A stretch of DNA of 64,000 nucleotides from Nymphaea colorata. Taxonomy: Eukaryota; Streptophyta; Magnoliopsida; Nymphaeales; Nymphaeaceae. The DNA lies in contig NC_045138.2 of the NCBI RefSeq assembly GCF_008831285.2, forward strand, positions 17,827,934 to 17,891,933, read 5' to 3'. The stretch's first letter is position 1; every line of letters begins with the position of its first letter. Below the pieces are notes generated by a model. That model was not told the DNA's origin. It made no database searches and saw nothing but the letters and a program-made list of their open reading frames with translations. A program made the position numbers and the translations under genes. This document shows positions 37,712 through 51,790 of this stretch, piece after piece.

Positions 37712-40700
37712 GGTTCCCGTGATATAACGGTGACAAATATGTGATGAATTGTTGTCACCCCGTTACTAGAAATCGCTCTTTTGGATAACTACGCTACTCA
37801 TCTATATCTATTAATTTTGTTCCCTTTTGCTGTTTGTCTCTAGTGGGGTACTCTCTCTCTCTCTCTCTCTTTCTGTCGGTCTCTCTCTCTCTACACACAC
37901 ACATACATAAGATAAACAGAGAAGTAATTTTGCAATTTAACAAAAGTGAAGACCCAAATTTCCCATGTACAACCTATGTTGTAGGTATATCAAGAAATAA
38001 GATATTACTTAAACCAATTATGAACTATTTGATAATCCTATTTGATAGGTCAGAGGTAGTTAAGTTAGAACATTTAATTTAAGTATTTTTGAAATATATA
38101 TGGCCACTTGCGTGCTATTAGATTGTAGTGATTGAAAAATTATAGCGGTGCTCATTTATGAGTTTCATATGCAACTATTTGTCAACTCTTGATCAATTCT
38201 ATATACTAAGTTCAATATGCTGAATATGATTGGATGTCTCATAAATAAAACACATTTAAAATAGTTTTTGCAAAAACTTAACTAAGATTTACCTTTTTTA
38301 TTGGACAACTTCCTTTTGAATAGCAACTTTTGTAACCATATAATCTAGAGTTGGGTGTTTGAGATTAGTGCATATAAATGCTCAAATTTACTGTTATCGA
38401 AAAAAAAATTGATTATATATATAGAAACAACTGTGTGAGTTATCCTTTAGTTTTCTTTTCCTTTCACGAGAGCTGGTCTCTGCCCTCTTGCAAGATAAAC
38501 AAACAAAAAACGATATGAACAAATTTTGGCATGGCTAATATTTCTCCCTCTCCCTCCTCAAATAAACAAGGTTCTAATGATGCTTCATAGAACTGAAACT
38601 TGTGGATGCAGTCAAGATCTTACATATACTAAGACTGTAAATATATGATAGCAGAACATGCAGTTAAATTGAACAATATATATGTACATTAAATACCATA
38701 TACGATACGTTTATGTCTGATAGGAAATGCACGTTCCATGCATGGTCGATCCGATGAATACATAGAATAGACTCTATATTCTCTATTAAAAAAGATTTAA
38801 TGGCATGTGTTCTAGAGATAATTTCGTCCGTAGCAGCACACTGCTGGCTAATATAGCCCGAAACAATTGCATACTATTAAAAGGAATACTTTTCAATATA
38901 TGTGTATGTGAGGTCTAAGTTTTTTGGAAGGAATCGGTAATTAATTCTTTTTAACGTGTGAAGATCATTCTAAGAGCCCGTATCAGCCCGTAATGAGCTA
39001 AATTTCCAATTTCATTTAAAAACTAAATAATAAATATTCAAAAAATTCAATAAAATAAAAAGTGTCAAATTTGCAAAACCTGTATTAGCTAGCGTTGCTT
39101 GGGCATCATCAACACTGCTAAAGACGGTATATATTAACCAGTGCCATCTAGCAATAAAAAATTAGTGATAAGATGATTAACAGAGACATAGAGATAAAAA
39201 ATACACACCCTGTTAATTTCGGTTTCCAGCTAACAGAAAAACCAAGAAAAATAGCCCAAACTGGAGTTCAGGCCGGAACAGGCGCACTCCAAAATTGCAA
39301 TATCATGAATATTGAACATGGTCTGAACGCAAACATGAAGATGGAGGAAGCGGAACAAAAGGAAGAACGTGACCATGCCAATATAGTTCGGTCTATAAGA
39401 AGCTATATTTCTGGGAACAAAAAATACCACGCTTCCTCTTTTCTGATTACCATTCAACAGTTAAATACACATTTTCACAAATTAAACCACCCCAATATTG
39501 GAAACCCTAATGTTGGTAAGCATCTTATAGATAATTAAGATGAAATTTTTATCCCTAAATCAAATCAAAGAAATGTTAAAAATCATGATATCCAGTTCCA
39601 ATGACATTAGAGCTATACAAAGAAATGAGATGTAAAAGGTCATGCAGCGAATTCTATTCCTAGTTCGATGTTCATGTATAAAAAAAAAAAGGGGTGTGGG
39701 TCTTTACACGCAAGTTGAAGCACATGACGATCTAACTATCTAATACAGACCGAGAAGTAGCAAAACCATCCTGTTCACCAAAGTTGGCTGAGTACATGTG
39801 TTTTCTAGATGTAAATCACATTTATATGTGCAATAAGATCTTACCATAATCTTCGAATCTCAGCTAAAAGTAATCTAACATCTAAACCGTCCATTACTAT
39901 GGTCAACGAATCAAAGATCAAAGAAGGCTGCACAGGAACATGTAGATCTGTTCGGGCGAGCATGCACGAAAAACAAACACAAACACATTCCCCCTTCTCG
40001 AATAGTATTAAAATAATGCACGAGATGTACAGCAACAATCATGACTTCACCAAATTTAAAAGTGAGACGCGTGTGCGTTAGAAAGAGAGAAAGAGCTGCA
40101 CTTTCGGTGCAATAACCAAGACAAAAAGAGGGTTGGTTTTTCTTGGAGGCTTGTGCCAACAACAACCGCAACAGAGCATGTCAGCACCTTTGGCTTGCTT
40201 GATAATGGCGAAAACTAAAGCCCGCAGCTTCACCACCACCATGGCAAGCCATAAGCCATACGTGAAATAAGGACCACTGACTCTCTCTACCCTGATGGTC
40301 CCTCTGCGAATTCATGTCGCCTGTTCTTCCTGTACCAGGCCTTCCGTCTTATTAATCTTCCACCATCATCAATATTTCTGCATACTGCATTACTGTATTC
40401 CAGATGTCGATGTGAATTCAAAAGTTTGAACCAATTTTGTTGGTATCGACTAAATCGGCTGAATTGAATCGGACAAGTGGCAATCGATTCAATTTACTGG
40501 TCAATAAAAGAGTTTCCCACGTCATAAATTGCTCATTTGATACTACTTTCTTAGTTTTTATTATTTTCTCTATGATTCTTAGTTTTTGAGCAAGGAGATC
40601 CGCTGTATAAAGCGATTTGAGTGTTTATAGATGGGAAAATCAGATAATCTATACACACGCAAGACATATATATACATTCCCTTTTAGCTGTTACCGATTT

Positions 40701-41717
40701 TGTATAGCTATCTGAACTTACAGAAGGAATACGTTAGCAGATTCAAGAGTTCGGCGGACATACATGTAAAATATAGTATACAAAGAGGAATACCATGTAA
40801 CCTCTCTTTCTCTCTCTGGCTTTTGAAGGTGAGATCATCACCATAGTTTGAACGAAATTATTGGTGAGAGATATGAAGCGATTCACATTGGCAACAAGGA
40901 CAGGCATGCACAAATATGCAAGATCTAAGGCATGCGGTATCATTTTGTGAGGACGCCCTTAAGGCCTCGTGATATACAGATAGAAGTATGGTCCATTTGC
41001 CATTATCGTAGCGTGAAGGTGAGTCTAGCGGACCAACAAGTTAATTAACGATAGCAGGTGGTACTGTGATAATAAATCTTTCCGTGGCTTGCCTCCATAA
41101 CTAAAGTTGCAGAGACCCTCATTATAAGGTATCATGCTCTACGCATGTATGAAAGAGAAAGAGAGAGAGAGGGCGGCCATGGCCAATGTATTGTGGAGAT
41201 CTGGTTCATGCTTTCTTTTCTTACCGCTGGTCAATGCATTTTACATGCCAACAGAAAGCCACTCATAATTTTGCACCTGAACTGTATTAAACAGTGATGG
41301 ATATTAGCTTGTTTCTAGCAACAACACAAGACAAATTTGGGATGAGGTCTGTCTAAAAGTGTTGCCATTAGCTATCCTGGCTTTGCCTAAAACCTAAACC
41401 ACAAGAAACAGAACGCAATTTACAACAAAACCATGGCATGAGTTTGCTCTTCCTATTGCCTTCAGAAAGAGACAGTAAAGGAGGTTTTACACAGAAAGAG
41501 GTCGAATCAAGCTGAACGGGCTGATGAGGTGATCAGTCTTTCGAAAGAAATGGGAGGGAACAGAAAAGGATAAAGAGAAAAGAGCAAGAGAAAGAAAAGC
41601 AAATTAAATTACACTACTAGCTCTCCCTCTAACAAGGGAAAACTGTAAAAAGAATAGGCATTGTCATATGCAACTTGCACCTTTACTTCCAAAGAATTGG
41701 TCAGACAAACACACACA

Positions 41718-41748
<31 letters not shown>

Positions 41749-42255
41749 CACATATGATAGTATGTCTTGCATGCCCTTCATAGTATGTTCCGTGACAACA
41801 TATGAACATATTTCTCAGTATAAGGGATGGGAGTCGACATCGAAGCACAGGAGCTAACGAGTAATCTAGTCACACATAAATCTAATCCTTAAGAGAAACA
41901 GCAATGCTAATCTCTTGTGGGTATTTTGTCATTTTATTGAGCACTATTTACAGAAAGAGAAGGAATATCTTCTGAACGGATGAGGATAAAACTCTCATAG
42001 AATTTTCCGCAAAAAGTTATTGCAAGGAGAATCACACATGACCCATGAAATCAATCACCAAATAATTGAAACATGATAATGAAACAAAGATTGGTATGAC
42101 ATATCTCACCAGATGCAGTAAATCTATTAGGCCAAAAATGGTATTTCAATGATGGTAGGTGAGAGATGCTCGTAGAAAGGGTAAGAGATGGGAATACCTT
42201 GGGAACTCTGAGTATTGGAGGCCTCGGATTGACAACACTTCAAAGAAATCGTGCA
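37712..42255. other. repeat-rich spacer before the first MIR167 locus
   Basis: No supported gene on either strand. It contains CT/GA microsatellites (37851-37892, about 41157-41171, and a (CA)n(GA)n tract at 41707-41748) and general AT-rich sequence. On the minus strand the part near 42100-42240 is probably downstream primary transcript of the MIR167 locus, with a possible splice donor (CTG|GTGAGA) near 42110. Confidence 0.5.
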
Positions 42256-42362
42256 GATATTAGCGGATGAAACTGCAGCATGATCTGTTCTACCGGGCAG
42301 AGAGATAGAGAAAGAGAGAGAGAGAGAGTCAGATCATGCTGGCAGCTTCAACCCCTAAATCT
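42256..42362 (-). ncRNA. MIR167: MIR167 precursor hairpin, locus 1
   Basis: On the minus strand the 5' arm holds a perfect miR167 sequence (42350-42330, starting TGAAGCTGCCAGCATGATCT). The 3' arm (42288-42266, CAGATCATGCTGCAGTTTCA) pairs with it through 20 base pairs with a single bulged C and one G:U. A short lower stem (42351-42358 with 42259-42266) extends it. The terminal loop of about 40 bases is mostly a CT repeat on this strand. miR167 guides cleavage of ARF6/ARF8 auxin-response mRNAs in other plants. The reverse orientation would not place a miR167 consensus on the 5' arm. Confidence 0.92.
42330..42350 (-). ncRNA. miR167: mature miR167, locus 1
   Basis: A 21-base exact match to the conserved miR167 core, ending ..GATCTG. 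A 22-base form ending in A would extend to 42329. It lies on the 5' arm, as in other plant MIR167 genes. Confidence 0.9.
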
Positions 42363-42550
42363 TCACCTCAGCAGGCATCATCAGGAATAGGCCGCCGCCA
42401 TCACCGTTTCTGTGCACCACCCAGCATCTCTAACGAAACAATAAGGCCCTAGAGAGATAGAGAGAGACGGAGAGAAGAGGTAGGGTTTTGTTTTTTTTTT
42501 TGTTCTTCTCCTTGCCTTGGATGGTGTTCCTTGGAGACTCGCTTTGATGG

Positions 42551-42561
42551 GAATAAATAGG
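42551..42561 (-). promoter_or_regulatory. possible TATA-like box for MIR167 locus 1
   Basis: CTATTTATTC on the minus strand lies about 200 bp upstream of the mature miRNA, followed by a GA/CT-rich leader. It is a weak TATA match, chosen because the second MIR167 locus has a good TATA box at a similar distance. Confidence 0.3.
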
Positions 42562-44013
42562 AGGACAGCCACGAGTTTAGGGAAAAAAAAAAATTAGAGA
42601 GAGAAATCTACAGAGAGAGAGCCCACAAACCAGACCAACATGGTGGTCCCAAAAAGCCGACCAAGAGGAAAGGGATTGAATAATATGCATGTCGATGCCA
42701 CTAGGCATGCAGGGCTAGCGTGACTTCCTGAAATTACCATCTCTTTCTCTCTCTAACCTCTCTCCAGAAAGATGAACGGATGGAGACGCCTGCAGATCCT
42801 GTAACTCTCGAAAACGACCAAAAAGGATGTTTAAAACAATCGCCCTTCTGCAGGGGACCATCTTGAGAGCACGATAATTGAAAAAATAAAGGGGGAGAAA
42901 CAGAAAAGGAGAGAACGAAAAAGAAAGAAGGAAATTGAGAACATCTTGACACCTAACTGTACATGTGACCCTCCACAGCAGAGACAGAGAGAGAGAGAGA
43001 GAGAGAAAGATTTACATCTCATTGAACTTCACATGAATCCATTCCTTTTGGGCACTGCTCCTCTGCTTAGATAGGACAATTTCTTTTGCTAACAGAATGT
43101 CCTCAACGTGCAGTCAAGTGTTGTTATCATGTAAACTTTACTCTCTCTCTTCTTTTTTTAAACGATAACCCATATCTATTACAAAGATGCACCACCAACT
43201 TGATAGATAAGTTGATACAGCTCTTAGATCTTGACGTGAGCAAGAGATTGAAAGTTCTACGACCGACTCCATAGCTAAGGTCATTCAGCTGCTGTTGTCG
43301 TACATGAGAACAATCTCCTTCACCAGTGTAATCTAACAATCCAAAGCTGCAAAACTCATAATTTTGAATGCATTGGCACCCACTTGGATATATATATATT
43401 GCAACTGTTGGACATTAATTAATGGTTGGGAGATGTGTTCTCTAGGGTTTTCATGGTGAGAACTGTGTGCTGGTTATCCATAGGCTGTTTCCGAAACCGG
43501 ATCGGATCAGATCCGAATCTTAACTTATAAACCTGGAGCCGGCATCCTCTCTGAAAGGAAAAGTCGAATGGAGTTGGATCGCGACTCGCATCGGGATTAG
43601 ACCCACGTGATGATGGGCGCGTTCTCAATTTCTTGGCGTTAGCTTTGGAGCCAAGCAAATTTTGGACCTTTTTGAGATCCAGATCCAGATCCATTCTGAA
43701 CGGGTCGGCATGAGGAGTTCCAACTTCCGGACCAGGTCCGAACCATTTGTGGTCCTAAATCCAGGGACCACTAATTTCTTTTCATTTGTTGTCATGACTT
43801 TTATTTATTTAAAATCCCCAAGACGACTTCCCTTTCAAAACAATGTGATCCAATCTCCTCACTTTCAATGTAACGGTTTCCCACGTACCATTTAAAAAGG
43901 AAAGATCCAATTAATTTAACGTCTTCTTTCGTCATTACTAAGCAATTTGACAATTTAATTGGACATTAATTACTCACTGTTTAATTAACCCTTCTGATGC
44001 AATTGAGGATATA

Positions 44014-44018
<5 letters not shown>

Positions 44019-44068
<50 letters not shown>
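44019..44068. repeat. (TA)n microsatellite
   Basis: About 25 uninterrupted TA dinucleotides in AT-rich spacer. Confidence 0.95.
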
Positions 44069-44070
<2 letters not shown>

Positions 44071-45932
44071 AAAATCTCATATGACGACCTTTAGGTTAAC
44101 TTTTAGAATAGTACCAAAATTTTTGGCATAATCAACAGAAGTACCCAGAAGTTTGGAAATTCTGAAAGCACATTTTTGGAATTAGACATAACCTAGTTTG
44201 TGCGTCCCAGTCCGAATACCAAAGGAATAAGAATGGGACAGGTTATACTTGATCTGATAGTTTGTTCTTTCAATTCTTTTCCTTTTCAATAATTTGTTTT
44301 CTTAGCCCTTAGAATGCATAATTATAGTTCCTAAACATGAATTGGAAAGGTCATACATGATCTGATAGTTTCTTCTTCTTGAGTGAGCGGAGAAGACCTA
44401 CTATTGCTCAGCAAAAGACTAAAACTTCCATCCAACCCATTGTCCTCTTAATGTACATGACATGCTTTCGGAGCATTTGGGGTGCAGTTTCTGCTATGCT
44501 TCAACTTGTGCTTCAGTGATTTTTCTTTTATAACACAAGAAGTTGATGTTCCTCTGACACTCAAAATAGAGACTGACCACTAACCAGCTCCCACCCCAAG
44601 CTAAACTGTTGCGCCAACCCCTTGAAGGACTGTAGTTTCTTTTTCAATTCAATTTCTTTTAAATTATTTGTTTTTTAGCCCTTACAATGCATAACTATGG
44701 TTCCTATCAATTACCCATCATGACCAATTTTAGATTAACTTCATATGAGAAATATGTGAACACTGGTTAACTTTTGATTATTATAAACAATTTCAAAATA
44801 GCTTTGAAGGCCAGAAACCTAATTAACTAGCTAATGATATGCCCTATATACAGTGTAAGTTCAAATTCAAACATTAATAGGCTAAAGTGTTTTTTTGCTA
44901 GCAATAATACAGTCTAAGCTCTCTTAAAAAAAACATAAAGTTGTGGCCCAACTTTGAATAATGCCTAAAACATAGGCACCATCTTGGAATTTACCTCTTA
45001 TATATATATATTAAGTCAAAAGTGAGACTCTCAGCCACATCTATTTGGAACCTTTTTGTCACATCTAATTGGAACCTTTTTGTCACAGGAGGTCTGATTT
45101 TGCTTTACAAGGCGTCCCCACATCAAAATAAAAAATAAATCATACTTTTGGATCATGGGTTGTCCTTTTTTCAGCTAAGAGTTTTGTTAATATTCGATCA
45201 TTTGATCCTTGTGTAGCCACATAGTCACTCTGTTTTTTTTTAAAAAAAGAAAGACTTCTCTTGTTCCCATTAAGACAGAGATGCTATTACTTTATTGCAA
45301 GCCCTTTTGTCCACTTACTGAAATCACTTCCCCATTCCTCTCGTTTCAAGGCTGTAAACAAACCCAAATAATTCAAATAATCTTTCTAAGATTCGTTCAC
45401 ACCAATGTGCCAATTTAATATAGCTCACTAGCCTATGCTTCTCGTCTCCTTTGTAGGGCAAAGGATTTTGCATAGGCAGAGTACTTAATTCCTCTTCTCC
45501 CTTTTTAAAATTTTGAGTTGCTGTTAGCTACCAATTGATTTCTGTCAATCATAAACTCTCTCTGACTTGTGATAAAAAATAAGCTTTAATAGAGTTATTA
45601 GACAAAGCAGAGCTTTTCTTTTGGAATCCAATTGGAGAAGCTTAGTTTTTGGGAAATAAAAATTTGGGTCAACCTTTGATATCTTTAGCAAGAGAACATA
45701 TTCAATAGATAGGGTATAATGGGCACTCAACATCTCTCTCTCTCTCTCTCTCTCCCCTTCTCCCTCTCCCTTCATGTACACTTCTGGGGTGAGGTAAAGG
45801 AGTATTTTGTTGTACTACTTATTTCATACTTCCTACTTTCGACTTGTTTGCAGAGTTCAAGACTGTTTGGAGGCTTCGTGGAGGGGATATTGTACCTTCA
45901 CTTCACTTGGTATAAGCTTTACTTGCTTATGA

Positions 45933-46290
45933 TATAAGTCACATGGGTACGGGTGCAGTTCAGATACATGTACGAACATGACAACTATAGAAAAAAGTAG
46001 GTACTTTTGTATGATAAGAATATATATATTTATATATACAAAATCATATAAAATCAAAATGAAAGCAGCATTTAAATAAACAAGTGATTTAAATAAAAGC
46101 ATTACATGTTAATGAGCAATAAATCCAAAAACATAATGAAAGCTGGCTTAGAAAAAATTAAAACACGTAAAATCAAGCAGTTTGGGTCAGTTTTGATCTA
46201 AATAGTACCCAAGTGTGTCCAAGTATCCATTTTGGGTATGGGTGTGGCGACACGGGTACATGGACCTTATTGAAGTATCCATATGATTTA
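45933..46290. mobile_element. hAT-like MITE (family copy 3, degenerate)
   Basis: The left end TATAAGTCACATGG and the complemented right end CTAAATCATATGG match at 10 of 12 core positions, and both resemble the ends of the copies at 8543 and 33027. Flanking octamers GCTTATGA (45925-45932) and GCATATGA (46291-46298) agree at 7 of 8 positions, as expected for an ageing hAT target duplication. Inside the ends are GGGTACGGGTGC and GGGTATGGGTGT words; the core is AT-rich and non-coding. Confidence 0.6.
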
Positions 46291-47256
46291 GCATATGATA
46301 TAAAAGCATAGGGCTCGTGGTAATTAATTTACAATGTGAGACTTATGCATCTGTTAGCCGAACCAGCTACATTATGTCTCTCAGGGTAAGACACACATAT
46401 ACTCACACATAAACTTTCAGAAGATTAATAAAAGCGACAATAAATTTAAACTTACCTAGGGTGCGAGACTACTCTAAGTGGGCTTGCACCCATTGTCTGC
46501 ATTGAGTAACAGACCCACAATCCCCCACCCACAATTGTCTGCATTGAGTGACTGACAGACCATGGTTTGATCTGGCTTTATAAGCACACTGATTGGCACA
46601 TAGAATTTGATCATGCAATGTCTAGAGAAGCATATAAACAGTCAATCATGCTTCATACCTAACCATCCATGTGAGTGGACCCCTAGATCCACCAGGCAAT
46701 TAGTATATTGAAATTCTTGGGCCCATGAACATGAGAAGCAGTGGCAGAGTTAGAAATTTTGTCGAGAGAGTTATAAAAATGTAATTTTGTTGTTGAAGCA
46801 AACATTGGTATATAAATATATGAATTGGCAAGAAGGTTTATTAAAGATTAGAGAGGGCATATGCATTCTAAGCTAGTATATGGATCTGCCATTAGTTTAT
46901 TGGAAGATAAAGCCATACTTAAGTTTTGGTTCAACACATAGAATCTTATATGTGATTCTTTTGAATCATCCCATTGTGTGGTTTTGTGAAGGAAAGAATT
47001 AGAACAGGCAGTAATTCATCATCATCATTAACTATTATTAGAACCAACATTGAGATATTCCAATTGGTTGAAGCTAAACACAAGCAAGATGAGTGCAATA
47101 AGACATGCTAACAAGGTGTCCTCCACCTGATTAGGGAGTTCATAGATCCTAGTTTACCCTGATTGAGAAAACAAAAGCATTGTTATAGCAGCTTCTATAA
47201 ACCAATTGCATCAAAACCATCATCTAAATTGAATTGATTCAACGATTCAGCCGAAC

Positions 47257-47291
<35 letters not shown>

Positions 47292-50200
47292 CACTTATAT
47301 GTTAAAATATGTGAATTAATACTAAATGACGAGCGAGCGTGGCTCATAACTTTTTTCTCTTATTCTTATCTTAACTGCCAATGCCTGAACTTTAAAGTCC
47401 ACCTAAACATCGGCCCACTTGAGAACTGGCTTTGAATTATCATCAACTTGCAGTGCAGAATGAAACAACCAAGATGAAAAGACATGGGAAATTGCCCGAT
47501 GTGGACAAGACAAGTGTTTTCATTGGCTTTTCCATGCATTGCTGATATGACACCCACCAATCAAGAAGCGTGTGGACATGGTGGCGTTTCATCTTCTCGA
47601 AGTCATCTGCAACCGCATTCCTGTGAGACGAGAGAATGTCTTACCCAAGTTTAGTAGAGTTAGTTATCAGTAGGCCTTAGTTGCAATCCCTCTTCTTTCA
47701 GTGGCTCGGTTCTTGTCCTATGACTACACGCAATTTGGTGCATCAAATTATAGATCGATCATATATGCTACTTTCTACTTAGAAAGAGAATGATTTCATT
47801 GATGGGACAATCTCTTTCTTTGCATGGCACACCCTAATCGTATTGGAAAGATAGATGAATGTTATTCGAGAAATAGTGAAAATGAAACCCCACCTTGAAT
47901 TTTTCCTTAATTTATTAACTTCATCAGCCTAAACTGACCACAAATGTGTTACATATGGATCACAGTCCTGGTTGGGTATATTTTGCCCCTTAGAGGGCAG
48001 GCATTTGATGAGAAACATATTATTTTCTTAGAACACATGTTTCAAAAACATAATGTTCTTGTTCTAGATGACCGCTTCTGAAAATATGCCCACGATGTTA
48101 CTGCTAGGAGATAAGAACATTCATATTCAGACCATCCTATGCATATGTGTTCTAAAAACACAAAGTTTTTCTTATTAAATACTCTTTTAAAAGATGAGAC
48201 TATATAAAACATTATCTCGAAGACATGATACTACAAAAAATCATGCTCATATTGTTGCTAGATACCAAACGATGCTTATATTTATCAGTTTCATCTTGTC
48301 CATATGCCTTATTCAACCAGTGTCTTGTCAGACTGCCTTTTCAACGAGAGATTTCTGATATGTTGATCAATTAAAGCCGGGAGGATATGTGCCCTTCATT
48401 TAACTTTTCCAAACTTCTTGCAAAAACATAGTTATTTACATATTAATGCCTCTCTCAACTGTAAATATACACATTCATGCCACCTCTCACCAAATTTTTT
48501 TTTGACGCTGCTGATAAGAAGAGACATGACATGTAAGTCTGCTGGAGGTGCCGGAATTTGGCAGCAATCAGTGGATGTGGTTAGCTCACAAGCAAGCTTA
48601 GTCTTTAAGCTGGTGGTTGTGGATTGTGGCCATAGCTGTTTGGTGGGTGAGGAACAAAAGGTACGTGAAACTTCTTTTCATGAAAATTTTATGCTAAAGT
48701 TTGTTCATTTCTTTATCTTTTTCTCCCTTGTCTCGCCGATCTTAGCATTTCATGACACCTGCATGTCCATTTACTTCGAGTTTTCTGTTCTTAATACGAG
48801 CCTCAATAATGCAATGGAAGTTAAACAACAGCCACCGTGGGAAAAAGATTGATGCTTTTTATTCAGGAACATCTCACAGCTCTCGATGACAACAGTTTGG
48901 TAGCCAGCTTAATTTAATTTGTCAATTTTGTTTTTTAATTATTACGTTGTTAATCAAAAGGGCAGATATTAGAAAAAAAAAAATCAAAATAATGGGGTGC
49001 AAGATATTAGAATTCATGTTCCTGAAACACATAGCCCATGAACTCTTTGATATTGTTTCAGGAAACATGGTATAATTGTGAAGATTGTTTCAACATTCAG
49101 AAATCAAACGCTAGTCATAATCACAAAATATTTCTTACATCTAAAACATTGAATTCTTGCAATATCATTCGTTATATGAACATGTATTCCAGCTAAACAA
49201 TGTTCTTATAAATTTGCCTCCTACAACTAGAATGCCCCAAGGACCAGATGATCGCAAAAGTTGGACATGAGAAAAGACCAGTAGAGTAGCTACATAGAGG
49301 CTGGCGTGGGCAGCTGCCCACACCAGCAACAAAATTTTTATTTATTTTTATATATTTTTACATAGATTTTTTACAATTATTTACTTATTTATATATGTCG
49401 TGCCCCTTAAAAAATGACTAATAAAAAAAAAATCTGGCTCTGCCTACCCAATTTCCAACCAACAGAATGGATTCAAAGTTATGGAAATGAAAATTCTTTA
49501 AATATTAGGACTACATTTTCTGGAACTTGGGTTACTGAACTAATCACTGGCGACACCAAATGTGGTCCATGCCTTAGCTGGTGCTAGCTGGGGACCAAAT
49601 CCATATCCGGTCCAAGATTTGAAAATGGCCCTTTAATTTTCTCATTGACCAGCCTTTATTTAAATTAAAAAATAAAAATAAAATAAACACTGGAGTGGAG
49701 GGGAGTCATTTTTTATTAGAAAAAAACTTTAGTAAATGATAAAAAGTAATGGCATCTGAGGATGAAACACTGGATCCCCCTTCAGGCATGAAGCATATCC
49801 TCTTGGCCAAGGGAAGAATTCTTCCTTCACCATCGCTTCATATTGGTAAAAACTCTTAATGGTCTCTTTTGTTTATGGAAGAGAATCTGACTAGCCCTAG
49901 TGGGCGCATAATGGATGAGGCCCCTGTGATTAGTAGCTGCATTCGAACTCCATTTACGCTAGCTTTCTGTTTTGGGTGAGCAGAAAGAGTATTTCATACT
50001 AATGACTAAGAAGAGAGACAAAGCCCACACCATTTCTCATGTCCCTCCAGGGAAACAAGCCTACTCTTCGGATTACACATCCGTATGCTTCAACTTGCAT
50101 ATCGATTCCCTTCCACCCTTTCAAATTTTACAGCAAAGAAAGTTGATGCCCCGAGCATTCAAAATCAATATTGTCCGCCCACCAACCATGCCCTCCTCTA

Positions 50201-50394
50201 CTCTAAAGCCTTTGCATACTCCAACTTGACAATTCACAAAAAGAACATTGTGTTCTTGCATTCATATTTCAAAAACACCATGTACTCGTTTTAAAATTTT
50301 TGATGTGATTAGTCTAGCGTATTAGAGTTGAAAATGTGATCTATATTAACTGCGTTGTGTCTTTTGAAACAAGTTCGTAGTGTTTTGAGGACGT

Positions 50395-50450
50395 GAACCG
50401 TAAGAACGTGCATTTTAAAAACATAATGTTCTTATCAAACGCTCTCACAA
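50395..50450. repeat. representative copy of a dispersed 'ACATAATGTTCTTATCAAAC' repeat
   Basis: The passage TTTTAAAAACATAATGTTCT followed by TATCAAACGCTCTC recurs in diverged form near 22540, 35110, 48040, 48150, 50260 and 52700. The ending ATCAAACRCYCTC resembles one end of an inverted-repeat MITE, but complete elements with both ends were not resolved. Confidence 0.45.
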
Positions 50451-51756
50451 GGTTTTCCCTGCCAAGTGAGTATCTTACCTTGAGCTTGATTTCTTTTTAA
50501 GAAAATGGCACAGTTTGATCATTGATTTGATTGCAACAATATGGATCGTCGTCCATAGCACTTTGATTAGCATGGCAAAGCTGGTATAAGAAAGTGATTA
50601 GACGATGATTGTCTTCTTCTCAAGAATAAAAGAAGCCTTGCAAGTTAAATAGCCATGACTATGAGGTAGACAAATAAATTCTAATTAAAACAATCTTGTT
50701 TCTCACATAACATCCTCATTTTAGTTATTAATGTTACTAAAATTTTGTCAGAGTGATATCTGGTCTAAAGTTTCACCAAGTTGGATGAATATCACGAGCT
50801 TAGATTCCACCGGTTGCAAATCTTCGGCCACAAAGTAAATCCCTGGGTGTAGATTAAATTATGGTAGAAAAGGGGGGACCTCAAGGGTTCTACCAATTGG
50901 AGGAACTGCATTCTTTAAAAAAAAAAAAAGGGAAAAAAATAAAAGAAAATTATGATTATTTTAATTAATCAAAGTTGATTAGGGATTGGGTTATTAATGC
51001 GTTGGGACCATTTACATTGTGATTCCTTGACCGAGAAAAGAATAGGCGGAGCTGACCCAATGTGGTCCGACCCAGCCCATTATTAGTCGGCATCATCTGA
51101 GCCCAAGTGGGTCCGACCTAAAGTCGATTTTGAGGGGCCACGGGTGCACCTGGTGCCTAGTGGGCTCACTCAAGAGAGGACCTTGACGCGGCACTCTTAT
51201 CCTTGATTCAAACCGCGTGGTAGTTCTGGCTGGGAGTCTGGGACCCAAAAATCTAAGCTCTGAATATGGGAACCGATTGAATCTTTTAAAGCAGTGCAAT
51301 AAAACAAAATTTGGGAACAAGAAGTCCCCTGAATACAAGAACATACCGTATTTAAATCAATATATATAACAGGTAGCTGTCAAACTTTTATATACTAAAC
51401 TATCTATTCCAAGGAATTAAATAGTAGAGATTAAGTTGTAAATAAAAAACTACTAAACTTGATATAAATCATTTGGGCTATCGATTTCAAGGAATTAGAT
51501 AGTAGAGATTAAGTTGTAAATATAGAAATCAAGTATCTTTTTTTTCATGAATTTAAAGTGCTCCTCTAAAGATGATGAGAGACAAAAAAAAAAAAAGAAA
51601 CAATTGTCTTTTTTGAAATGAAACCATATATTTCCTTTGGAAGATATTTTGAACTCTTGAAAAAACTTATATTTGAAACTTAATTTTTATCATTTGATCT
51701 AATCATAATTTACGGCCTAAATTGTTTTCACTGAATTTAACACATGAGGGTTTAGC

Positions 51757-51790
<34 letters not shown>

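Noticed and set aside
39173..39538. 121-codon plus-strand frame
   Set aside because: Composition reflects AT-rich spacer (many Asn, Lys, Ile, His) and no family resemblance was seen.
48418..48852. 144-codon plus-strand frame
   Set aside because: Its middle looks slightly protein-like, but its ends do not, and there are no supporting splice sites or known domain.
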